A DNA stretch of 64,000 bases. It comes from M3007 sp043764095 (GTDB lineage: Bacteria > Bacteroidota > Bacteroidia > Chitinophagales > Saprospiraceae). Of this stretch, positions 33,079 through 41,055 are shown piece after piece. The stretch is taken from assembly GCA_043764095.1 (NCBI GenBank), contig JAYUKX010000026.1, forward strand, positions 1 through 64,000. The letters run 5' to 3'. The translations under genes and the position numbers were made by a program. The notes under the pieces are model-generated. The model had not been told where the DNA came from. It made no database searches and was given only the letters and a program-made list of their open reading frames with translations. The number at the start of each line of letters is the position of its first letter. Positions within the stretch are counted from its first letter, which is position 1.

Positions 33079-34527
33079 TTAATTATTATCCCACCAAACA
33101 TTGGCGTTTACGCTATTTCCATTGGTTTTGGCGGCTGCTGCGTTAAAATTGACCTTATTCAGGGCATCTTCATCGGTTGGATAAGGCATACGCACCGGAA
33201 TCAAGTTATTATTGAGGCTGGCCGCTACGGTTTTTAGCACAGGGAAACCAGTCCTGCGGTATTCGATCCAACCCTCGTATCCGTTCACGATATTGCCCAA
33301 CCATTTTTGGGTAATGATTTGCTGCAATTTATTCGCACCATTGATCCCGTACGCCGCCGTACCCGTTGTAAGGTACGATGCAGGTAAAGCCGTTTGCCAA
33401 TATTCAAATGCCAATTGCACCCCAGCATCGTAAAGCGTTTTTGCATCGGTAGTGATGAGGCCGCGCTCGGCCGCTTCTGCCAATAAGAAATGAGTTTCCC
33501 AAGCGGTCATAAAATTGGCATCCAAATCGCTGGTTTTTTCCCTAAAAATAGTACCACTCAAGGAATAATTGCCCACCGAAATAGAGGTGGCCGAGGCATT
33601 TGGCCCGTTCAACAAGCCCTTAAATTGGGTTTTGGTTGGATCGCTACCAATCGGCCTGAAAAACTTCGAAATGCGTGGATCTTCATACCCTTTAAGTATT
33701 TCTTCCATGGTTTCAGACATGATAAACAGGTTAAAATCGCCAGCCCTCAAATTAGCCATCCTGAAATTATTGGGCTGTCCATCTGTAAAATTAAAAATAG
33801 CATTTTGGCTATTTGTTTTGATAAAATTGCCCGAATCAAAAATGGCTTGTAATTGCGATGCGACCACTACCCTACCCGAAATACGCATCAAATATTTGAT
33901 TTTCAAAGTATTGGCAAAGGTAACCCAAGCATTCAAATTGCCGTTGTATAAAATATCACCTGTCAATTTTTGAGCCGCCGTATAACCCTGAATGGCCGCG
34001 ATACCTTTGTCCAAATTATCTAAAATACCACCCGGCCCGTTATAGATCAATTCTTGGTCGTCGTACGCAGGCGTTACATTGCCATCATTGGCTTTTAGTG
34101 CCTGTGAATAGGGTACATTTCCGTAAATATCGGTCAAAGCCGCCGCCATATATGACTTTAAAATAAGCGCAGGGCCTTCATACACCGCAAAAGCAGGATT
34201 ATTGCGCGCTTGTTGTAGCATAATTTCATTGTCGCGCAAATTGGTGTACAATACCGGCCAAGGATTGCCACCAAATTGCGGTTCGGTTAAACTGTGTCGA
34301 TCGAATAAATTAAAATCGATTTCGGTAAAATACTGCCCCAATAAATTGCCCGCCACAAAGCCTTCGTAAGACATTTGCTCGCCGTAATCGTAAATAACTT
34401 TGCGCAATAAAAGGGAAGGATTCACCTCAATAGGCGCGTTGGTATTGGTATTAATGGTATCCAGATCTTTGGTGCAGGCCGTGGCCAACAAAGCGAAAAG
34501 GAAAAGTATATATTTGATGTGTTGCAT
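33079..34527 (-). CDS. SusD/RagB-family surface lipoprotein
   Basis: The 482-residue protein starts with a lipoprotein signal (YILFLFALLATACTKDLDTIN, Cys18 lipidated). It has the SusD-like helical repeat core: LTDIYGNVPYSQAL, LRDNEIMLQQARNNP, FANTLKIKYLMRISGR and ETHFLLAEAAERGLI. The C-terminal QKWLGNIVNGYEGWIEYRRTGFP motif is characteristic of the SusD_2 subtype. It caps the SusC barrel and captures the ligand at the cell surface. It follows susC by 11 nt. In this subtype the ligand is often not a starch-like glycan, and I cannot predict it. Confidence 0.95.
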   Translation of the reverse strand: MQHIKYILFLFALLATACTKDLDTINTNTNAPIEVNPSLLLRKVIYDYGEQMSYEGFVAGNLLGQYFTEIDFNLFDRHSLTEPQFGGNPWPVLYTNLRDNEIMLQQARNNPAFAVYEGPALILKSYMAAALTDIYGNVPYSQALKANDGNVTPAYDDQELIYNGPGGILDNLDKGIAAIQGYTAAQKLTGDILYNGNLNAWVTFANTLKIKYLMRISGRVVVASQLQAIFDSGNFIKTNSQNAIFNFTDGQPNNFRMANLRAGDFNLFIMSETMEEILKGYEDPRISKFFRPIGSDPTKTQFKGLLNGPNASATSISVGNYSLSGTIFREKTSDLDANFMTAWETHFLLAEAAERGLITTDAKTLYDAGVQLAFEYWQTALPASYLTTGTAAYGINGANKLQQIITQKWLGNIVNGYEGWIEYRRTGFPVLKTVAASLNNNLIPVRMPYPTDEDALNKVNFNAAAAKTNGNSVNANVWWDNN

Positions 34528-34538
34528 GATTTTTGATG

Positions 34539-37500
34539 TTAAAAATTAAAGCCAATTTTGAATCCGATACTCCTTGTGGTTGGGTACGACATATCCTCTA
34601 CCCCACTCACAAATTGTTGCCCCTGAACCGATAACTGCTCGGGATCAAAATGTGGTATTGCGCTGAATGCGAATAAGTTACGACCAATTAATGCTACCGT
34701 CAAATCGCGGTCTTTTTTGCATGGAATCGTGTAACCTAAGGTAAATTCGCGCAATTTGAGGTACGAAGCATCATAAGTATTGTTCTCCTCGTGGTTGCGG
34801 TCGTAGTATTGGCGGTAATAGGTTTCGGCAGGTACGGCCTTGGTGTTGGGTGCGTAAACGGGTGCTTCTGGCGTACCTGTATTCACCACACCTTGCGCTA
34901 CAATACCTTCTGTGGGACGGTTGGCGGTTTCGATCAATTGTCCACCAACAGCTGCCAAAGCCAATGTCCTCGACACCAATACGCCGCCTTGCCGCCAATC
35001 GAACAAAAAGCCCAAATTCCAAGATTTATAACGGAATTGATTGTTGAAACCAAGTATAAAATCGGGGTTATAATTACCCAATTTTTTTAAGGTGTTGTCC
35101 ACCGTATAACCGCCGCTGGCATTGATAATAAACGCGCCGTCTTCGTTCTTTTTATACCCAGTTCCGTACAAATCACCGATGCGTCCGCCCTCTTCTACTT
35201 GTACCCATACGGTTTGGTTCACATTGTCATAAACACGGTTATACGCCAGAGTCAAACGATCAATACCATCTGGCAAATCTTCCACGGTGGCTATATTTCT
35301 GCTAAAATTCAGCATCGTGTTCCATTGAAAATTTTTCTTGCGGAATGGCGTAATTCCTGCCATTATTTCAATACCACGCGACCGAACAGAACCACCATTT
35401 ACCACCTGTTGCTTATAACCCGATGAAATGGCCACCGGTAACGCAATGATTTGGTTTTCGGTCAATCCATCGTAATAAGTCGCATCCACGCGGAGGCGAT
35501 CATCAAAAAAGCGTATATCTGCCCCAATTTCATACGAAGAAATACTTTCGGGGCGCAAATTAGCATTCGCAATAAACGACTGCGCCGTAAAAGTAGGCTG
35601 ACTACTAAATGGCGTTGCAGGTACAAATACACCCGCTGTTTGGAATGGATCGGTATCGTTACCTACTTTGGCTACACTGGCGCGCACTTTGGCAAAAGAA
35701 ACATAATCGGGTAACCGGAATGCATTGGAGAACACAAAACTACCCGAAACCGATGGATAAAAAAACGATGTATTCGCTGTGGAAGACGGCGTTGCCAAAG
35801 CACTCGACCAGTCATTGCGGCCTGTAATATCGAGAAAAATGAAGTTTTTAAAACCTAATTTGGCCGATCCGTAAAAACTATTGATCCGCTTTCGGGCATC
35901 ATTGGAAACGATTTCGAGGGGTGTGGCGGCATTTGCCAGACTAAAAACACCCGCTTGCGCAAGGGAATTAGCCAAGGTTTGGCGATTAGCACCATATTGA
36001 TCCATGCGATTGCCGCCTGCTGAAAGATCCAGCGTAAATGCGTTGATGTCGCGGTTATAATTCAACAAAAAATCGGTATTTACTTCTTTGAAATAGACGG
36101 TTTGTTCGGAGTACGCGCCATTTTTGAAGCGGTTGGAACTATAATTGCGGCGAAAAGAACGCTGATCGTTGGCATAGTCCATCCCGCTCCGCACAGAGAG
36201 ACTCAGGTGATCGGAAAAAGCATAACGGGCAGCAATATTACCGATCAAACGGTTGCGGTTGAGCGCGTTGCGGTTTTCCAACAAGGTAAAATATGGGTTA
36301 TCAAAAAACGTATAATTATACGAATATTGCTGCAATCCGTCCAATCCGGGCTGCCAATAATCCTTCATTCGTTCGATATTGAGCGAACGCGGCCCCCAAG
36401 CCACCAAGGCATAATTGGTGTTTTCAGAACCATATCCGCTCGCTGGGCGATTTTTGCTCTGTGTATTGATATAATTAACGGAGGACGTGATTTTCAAACG
36501 TTGGATCGGTTGAAAACTGAGGCGAACTGCTGCTGTTTTGCGGTCGAAATTCACCCCAGGAATAAAAGATTTACTCCTTAAATCGGTGAGCGACAACCGG
36601 AAACTACCTTTATTAAAACCAGACGATACCGCTATATTATTGGTCGTTGTTAGCCCCGTTTGATAAAAATCCTTGAGGTTATCGGGGTAATTGACGAGTT
36701 CGGTGGGTGTGATCGGTTTTCCGCCATGTACGGCCACATCACCACCACGCACTACCTGCCCATCGGGTAAGGTAACAGGGCTATCGTATTGCGGCGCAAG
36801 ATTGCCTTTGTTCAATTCTGGGCCCCAACTGTAGGAAATATTGTCATTTACGCCTCCGCCCAGACCGTCTTTGAACTCAAATTTACCCGAATTACCCTGT
36901 CCGTATTGGTTTTGGAATTTGGGCAATTGGAACGGTTGGTCAAAAAAAGTAGAGGAATTAAAACTCAAACCAATTCCCTCTTTATTCGCGCCATCTTTGG
37001 TGGTGATGAGGATAACGCCATTGGCAGCCCTTGTCCCGTACAATGCAGCGGCACTGGGGCCTTTCAATACCGTAACCGAAGCAATATCATCGGCATTGAG
37101 ATCCATTGCGCCATTACCAAAATCCACTTCCTGCAAACCTGCGGCAGCCTCACTCGAAGTATTCATCAAGGAATTATTGTTGACCGGAATGCCATCTACC
37201 ACAAAAAGTGGGTTGTTATTGGAAAACGAAGCCTCGCCCCTAACAATGATTTTGGAGGTAGAACCAACCCCTGTCGCGCCTTGGGTCACGGTTACGCCGG
37301 CAATTTTGCCCGCCAAATTATCTGTAAAATTGGCAGATTTAACGGCAGAAACCTCTTCGCTACTCAAGCGTTGCACCGCATAACCCAAGTCTTTGGATTG
37401 CCGTTCGAGACCAAGTGCCGTCACCACGATTTCATTGAGGTTGAGTGTGGCATCCTGTAGTTCTATGTCGATCACGCGACGGTTGTTGACAGGGATTTCG

Positions 37501-37739
37501 AGGGTGGTATAGCCAACAAAGGAGACGACCAATACAGCATCACCTTCATTGACCGTTAGGGAATAATGCCCTACTGCATCGGAAGTGGTGCCGTTGGTCA
37601 GCCCTTTTTCGGCGATGGTTACGCCAGTTAAAGTTTCGCCCGATAACGGGTCGCGTACAGTGCCCTCTACTACCTTTTTTTGGGCAAATAAGATACTTGC
37701 TGTAAGGAAACAGCAGGTGAGTAAAAACAGTTTTTTCAT
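34539..37739 (-). CDS. SusC/RagA-family TonB-linked outer-membrane receptor
   Basis: The 1,066-residue protein has a signal peptide (KKLFLLTCCFLTASILFAQ), an N-terminal carboxypeptidase-regulatory-like domain (VEGTVRDPLSGETLTGVTI, residues ~22-105), a TonB-box-like stretch (LNEIVVTALG), and a plug domain with VFVVDGIP-type and GTRAANGVILITTK motifs. A large 22-strand barrel follows, ending in GFKIGFNF with a terminal Phe. It imports a ligand across the outer membrane using TonB energy, paired with the SusD gene just downstream. A frame extension to 37835 precedes the signal peptide and is rejected. Length and architecture are normal. Confidence 0.96.
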   Translation of the reverse strand: MKKLFLLTCCFLTASILFAQKKVVEGTVRDPLSGETLTGVTIAEKGLTNGTTSDAVGHYSLTVNEGDAVLVVSFVGYTTLEIPVNNRRVIDIELQDATLNLNEIVVTALGLERQSKDLGYAVQRLSSEEVSAVKSANFTDNLAGKIAGVTVTQGATGVGSTSKIIVRGEASFSNNNPLFVVDGIPVNNNSLMNTSSEAAAGLQEVDFGNGAMDLNADDIASVTVLKGPSAAALYGTRAANGVILITTKDGANKEGIGLSFNSSTFFDQPFQLPKFQNQYGQGNSGKFEFKDGLGGGVNDNISYSWGPELNKGNLAPQYDSPVTLPDGQVVRGGDVAVHGGKPITPTELVNYPDNLKDFYQTGLTTTNNIAVSSGFNKGSFRLSLTDLRSKSFIPGVNFDRKTAAVRLSFQPIQRLKITSSVNYINTQSKNRPASGYGSENTNYALVAWGPRSLNIERMKDYWQPGLDGLQQYSYNYTFFDNPYFTLLENRNALNRNRLIGNIAARYAFSDHLSLSVRSGMDYANDQRSFRRNYSSNRFKNGAYSEQTVYFKEVNTDFLLNYNRDINAFTLDLSAGGNRMDQYGANRQTLANSLAQAGVFSLANAATPLEIVSNDARKRINSFYGSAKLGFKNFIFLDITGRNDWSSALATPSSTANTSFFYPSVSGSFVFSNAFRLPDYVSFAKVRASVAKVGNDTDPFQTAGVFVPATPFSSQPTFTAQSFIANANLRPESISSYEIGADIRFFDDRLRVDATYYDGLTENQIIALPVAISSGYKQQVVNGGSVRSRGIEIMAGITPFRKKNFQWNTMLNFSRNIATVEDLPDGIDRLTLAYNRVYDNVNQTVWVQVEEGGRIGDLYGTGYKKNEDGAFIINASGGYTVDNTLKKLGNYNPDFILGFNNQFRYKSWNLGFLFDWRQGGVLVSRTLALAAVGGQLIETANRPTEGIVAQGVVNTGTPEAPVYAPNTKAVPAETYYRQYYDRNHEENNTYDASYLKLREFTLGYTIPCKKDRDLTVALIGRNLFAFSAIPHFDPEQLSVQGQQFVSGVEDMSYPTTRSIGFKIGFNF

Positions 37740-37933
37740 ATAAATAAATAAATAATTAGCATCTACGCCATGCGACGATGCTGGAGTAACATTAGTTTTA
37801 ATATCAGAAATAGAATAGGTTACGCAGCGGCTCACCCCTTTGCAAGGTTGTGAAAGCGCGACACGGATACCCCGAATTTCATTCGGCGTTTTTCACGTTT
37901 AACCACTTTGTGGCTTTAAAAAATTAAATAATA
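37740..37933 (-). other. Leader region upstream of susC
   Basis: This 194-nt gap carries a tight hairpin (CCGAAT 37872-37877, loop TTC, ATTCGG 37881-37886) and a GC-rich stretch unlike the AT-rich spacers elsewhere. No consensus promoter was found on the minus strand. It may be a structured 5' leader of the susCD operon or readthrough from the DUF2064 gene. Confidence 0.3.
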
Positions 37934-38632
37934 TCAACACAAGTCGGGAGGCCCTCGGAACGGAGCAATATCTAAAAAGAAGGAGAAAAAAAGAGGTCTA
38001 GGTGAATTAAAGGGGCCCCGCGCAGCCAAAAGCCGCAACAATTGAATCAAAAGCCCACTAAACACCGACAAACGACGCAATAACGCCTTAAAATCGCGGC
38101 TATTATCAATATCGCTTAATACACCTAACCAAACTAGGTCTGCATTATTCGATGAAAAACACTGCGGCAATGCATGTTGTAACTGTGCTGTTTGCCAAGG
38201 CAGATCAATAAATGCGGCCCGATTGTACTGGTTTTGCCCAAGCCCTAGTAGATAGATACCGCCATCCACAGCAGGGCCGACAACGATGGTATTTTGCTCC
38301 AATTGGTGCGCCGCCTCGATCAATACCTTACTAGTTAATTCGGGGCTATCGTTGCCAATGGTGATTAATTTTGAATACCCTTTTTGGAAAACACCTTCTA
38401 CTGCATCCGCAAAACGCTGGCCAAAGGATAGATCAGCAGCGGCGTTATCGTAACATAAAAAAACGGGCAGTCCTGTCTTACGGGCGGTCTTTACGGTTTG
38501 ACGAATCAGGTAACGGGCCACTAACTTATTGCCCGATTTACCCAAAGACGGATCAAATGTCTTTACATCTGCCTCGCGGGAAGCAGTTCTGGAAAAAATC
38601 AGTATGGCAGTGGTACTGGCCTTATCGTGCAT
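37934..38632 (-). CDS. DUF2064 (glycosyltransferase-A-like) protein
   Basis: The 232-residue protein shows the DUF2064/TIGR04282 pattern: ILIFSRTASREADVKTF at the N-terminus (nucleotide-sugar-binding strand and loop), KLITIGNDSPELTSKVLIEA (the G-x-D-x-P motif), and VVGPAVDGGIYLLGL. The fold is a nucleotide-diphospho-sugar transferase. Relatives occur in arsenosugar and other glycosylation pathways, with function mostly untested. The C-terminal ~30 residues are hydrophobic and proline-rich (PLFFSFFLDIAPFRGPP) and look unlike the family, perhaps translated from former intergenic DNA. It lies 194 nt upstream of susC on the same strand. Confidence 0.82.
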   Translation of the reverse strand: MHDKASTTAILIFSRTASREADVKTFDPSLGKSGNKLVARYLIRQTVKTARKTGLPVFLCYDNAAADLSFGQRFADAVEGVFQKGYSKLITIGNDSPELTSKVLIEAAHQLEQNTIVVGPAVDGGIYLLGLGQNQYNRAAFIDLPWQTAQLQHALPQCFSSNNADLVWLGVLSDIDNSRDFKALLRRLSVFSGLLIQLLRLLAARGPFNSPRPLFFSFFLDIAPFRGPPDLC

Positions 38633-38655
38633 ATTTGTTGTGTGTAATGCTGTGG

Positions 38656-38663
38656 CAAAGGTA
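38656..38663 (-). promoter_or_regulatory. Possible -7 box (TACCTTTG) of the DUF2064 gene
   Basis: TACCTTTG on the minus strand lies 23 nt upstream of the ATG at 38632. No TTG was found at -33. Confidence 0.3.
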
Positions 38664-39188
38664 TCTAAACTGGCGGAAGCACGGCATAAAAATGTCCAAA
38701 GCGTCTGCTGACAGACATATACGTGGGGAGGTGGGGTTTTGGTTTTTTTTGTGGGTAGTATAGCGCATACTTTGTAATTTGGGGGGCTATTTAGGGTAAT
38801 TTATATGTATATTGTGAAATCTGGTTGGTATAAAATAAAAATTTTATTGGATGGGATAGAATTATAAAAAAATTGTCGTATGTTTGTGTCATTGAAATTT
38901 CATAACATAAACCATTTACACAAATTCCGCTCAATTTTAACTAGCATAAAATGCTGATATTCCGCAATTGGGGACTGGTATCCGCATTTTTGTTGGGGGT
39001 AGTTGGATGGGGTGGTTCGTGAAACCAACCAAGTTTGGTTGGTTTCACGCAACTGGACTTGTATCAATGCGTGTTTTTATGCAAGTTTGGGTATTGGGGA
39101 GTTACCACAAACTGTGGTTGCGCATAATCAAATAAGATTTAACCGAAATAAACACACACGTTTTTAACTTTTAAAAATCATTTAATTA
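38664..39188. other. Intergenic stretch with a 13-bp hairpin
   Basis: No gene is visible. The clearest feature is an inverted repeat with 13-bp arms (39018-39030 and 39037-39049, CGTGAAACCAACC and its complement) and a 6-nt loop. A smaller hairpin (ACCACA/TGTGGT, 39104-39109 with 39113-39118) follows. Neither has a T-tract. The region marks the start of the accessory segment and may hold an old recombination site. Confidence 0.4.
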
Positions 39189-40496
39189 GTGAGTAGTGGA
39201 TATAAGCATTCAAAGAAGCAAAAGATAACTAGCAATAATAAGGCTAATCAGTACAACAATAATCTTCCATCAAAAGAAGATGTTAAAAGTATTATATCTT
39301 GGGGTAATTATTCAACAAACAGAAAAAAGTATTACTTTTTTTTATTTATTTGGTTATATTTTTCACTTCGGCTATTCATTACTGATATTGATTTACGTTT
39401 ATCAATTAAGCATTTTAACACAGATGAACATAAATATATTTTATTTAGATTTTTTTTAATTTGGCTTCTATTATTAGGCACTTGGATTGCTATTGGAAAC
39501 AAAAGATTTTGGAAAAACATAGGGCTAATAGCTCTATTCCCTTTTTATCCTATTTTATTTTCTCTTGCAAAATTCTTTATTTGGAAACTACCAGAAAATC
39601 TAATAAAATACAAAAAATATTATTTATTACTCGCTTACATTGATACGCTTATTCTTTTTTTAGTTAAATTTAAGAGCACATTGTTTTGGTCTATTTTTTT
39701 TGTTTTAAGTGTCATGGGTATGGTAAGTCTCCAATCTTATTGGTTAATCATACCAGGACTGGGTTTTTTGCTGTTGTTATTGCGTATTGTATTTAACAAC
39801 TATAATGAAATTTCAGAGCCCGTTAGGTTGTTTCAAATCAATGTTAAAAGTATTAAATTAAATTTTTCAAAAGAGGCGTTTGAAAAAGATCTTCAAAACT
39901 CGACAAGTAGTACAGCCCGTAAAGATGAAGTTAAAGTTTCCCAGATAGAACACTTTCTTCTGATACACACATTTTCTAATGTTTTGAATCAAAAAGTGAG
40001 CGACATTTTAAGTTCTAGGTCGTATTTTAAAAGATTTGCACTGAAAGGGCTTTTTGCAATTTTAGTATCTATAATCTACGTTAGCGGATTAAATTATACG
40101 TTATATAAATTTGATTCAAATCATTTTCTTTTTGTGACCCCACCTAATTATTTTAATTTTTTCTTCTATAGTTTTTTTACCATCTTCCCAGATGGTGTTG
40201 ATCTTCAACCAAATACCGAGATATCTAAATCAATTAAGATGATTGGCGTGTTTGTGGGCTTAGCAATAAATGTTCTAGTATTTATTGTTTATGTAACTGT
40301 GATAAATGACAAATATAAGGAAAACTTAGGGGAGTTAGTTGATACTTCGGAGCGATATTCTAAGGAAATTGGAGATTATTTTAACGAAAAATATGATAAA
40401 AACATAGTTGATGGCTATGAGTGGCTGAAGTTAACAGGAAGCAGCCTTGCACATTTTTTAGAAGAAATAAAGAAAATCATAGAAAAAAGCAAATAA
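39189..40496 (+). CDS. AT-rich multi-pass membrane protein of unknown function
   Basis: The 435-residue protein starts at a GTG (no ATG in frame nearby). It has a polar Lys/Asn-rich head, then about six hydrophobic segments (residues ~48-70, 85-105, 110-135, 155-200 in the first half; ~282-303 and ~355-380 in the second). A charged soluble stretch lies between (~205-275), and a helical, charged tail closes the protein. Codon use is strongly A/T-biased compared with the chromosome around it, suggesting acquisition. I do not recognise the family. It sits at the edge of the defence region and is followed at 106 nt by another orphan. Confidence 0.7.
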   Translation: MSSGYKHSKKQKITSNNKANQYNNNLPSKEDVKSIISWGNYSTNRKKYYFFLFIWLYFSLRLFITDIDLRLSIKHFNTDEHKYILFRFFLIWLLLLGTWIAIGNKRFWKNIGLIALFPFYPILFSLAKFFIWKLPENLIKYKKYYLLLAYIDTLILFLVKFKSTLFWSIFFVLSVMGMVSLQSYWLIIPGLGFLLLLLRIVFNNYNEISEPVRLFQINVKSIKLNFSKEAFEKDLQNSTSSTARKDEVKVSQIEHFLLIHTFSNVLNQKVSDILSSRSYFKRFALKGLFAILVSIIYVSGLNYTLYKFDSNHFLFVTPPNYFNFFFYSFFTIFPDGVDLQPNTEISKSIKMIGVFVGLAINVLVFIVYVTVINDKYKENLGELVDTSERYSKEIGDYFNEKYDKNIVDGYEWLKLTGSSLAHFLEEIKKIIEKSK

Positions 40497-40511
40497 GTTA
40501 TGTTCAATCTC

Positions 40512-40543
40512 GGCTTGCTGTCCATACCGCAGAACAGCCAGCC
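40512..40543. repeat. Imperfect palindrome between two orphan genes
   Basis: Arms GGCT-T-GCTGT (40512-40521) and ACAGC-C-AGCC (40534-40543) pair except for one opposed T/C, with a 12-nt loop. It sits alone in the 106-nt gap between two AT-rich orphan genes. An imperfect stem with a single unpaired base recalls integron attC sites, but the flanking core sites do not match. Confidence 0.4.
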
Positions 40544-40602
40544 CGTAGACCCTATAAACAACAACAAGCTAAACGTTATCAGCAGATAAAAAATATAATA
40601 AT

Positions 40603-40953
40603 ATGGCACTTGGAGATTTTTTTAGAATAAATATGCCATACGGCATGAAGAAAAATGATAAAAACGAATGGTTCGTATTCAACCGTGAATACAAACCGTT
40701 GGGCTGGAATACAGTCGAACACGTCCCAGAAGAAAACTATCCAGTTTTCACCAAATATAAAGCCTTGACAGAAGATAAAATACTAAAACTATCTTGGTCA
40801 GATACGGACGGAGTACTACGGAACGAGAAAGAAGAAATCTATATGTTTTGGCTCTACAATGATGCGACCAACCCAAAAGACAACCCAAAACTTTGGAACG
40901 ATTACTTTGAAAAAATAAAAATATTAGCCCAACTCAAAGATGCTCGACTTTAA
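40603..40953 (+). CDS. Conserved-looking hypothetical protein (116 residues)
   Basis: The protein begins ALGDFFRINMPYGMKKNDKNEWFVFNREYKPLGW and ends with a Lys-rich helix. It is soluble, rich in aromatic and charged residues, and has no signal or TM segment. Proteins starting LGDxFRINxPYG with NREYxPLG are, to my recollection, a small widespread family of unknown role. It lies just outside the left palindromic boundary of the RM cassette. No function is claimed. Confidence 0.7.
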   Translation: MALGDFFRINMPYGMKKNDKNEWFVFNREYKPLGWNTVEHVPEENYPVFTKYKALTEDKILKLSWSDTDGVLRNEKEEIYMFWLYNDATNPKDNPKLWNDYFEKIKILAQLKDARL

Positions 40954-40976
40954 AGAAAACATTATAAAGATGAAAG

Positions 40977-41048
40977 GAGAGTGTTAAAATTTCTGTGTCA
41001 AGTGAAAAGTATTTATTTTTTTACTTGACACAGAATTCTGAACATACC
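40977..41048. repeat. Left palindromic boundary element of the RM-SIR2 cassette
   Basis: A 72-nt near-palindrome. Its inner arms are 13-bp perfect inverted repeats (40991-41003 and 41023-41035, TTCTGTGTCAAGT and its complement), and its outer parts are weaker inverted copies. It begins GAGAGTGTT. A related element starts with the same nine bases at 49061, beyond the other end of the operon. It ends 8 nt before the stop codon of the SIR2 gene (41056-41058) and may also act as a terminator. It looks like a MITE or fused transposon ends. Confidence 0.75.
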
Positions 41049-41055
41049 CTTAAAT

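Noticed and set aside
37740..37835. Upstream extension of SusC to 37835
   Set aside because: It precedes a clear signal peptide beginning at 37739.
39001..40602. Integron cassette array
   Set aside because: The palindrome lacks proper core sites and no integrase is visible; kept only as a weak lead.
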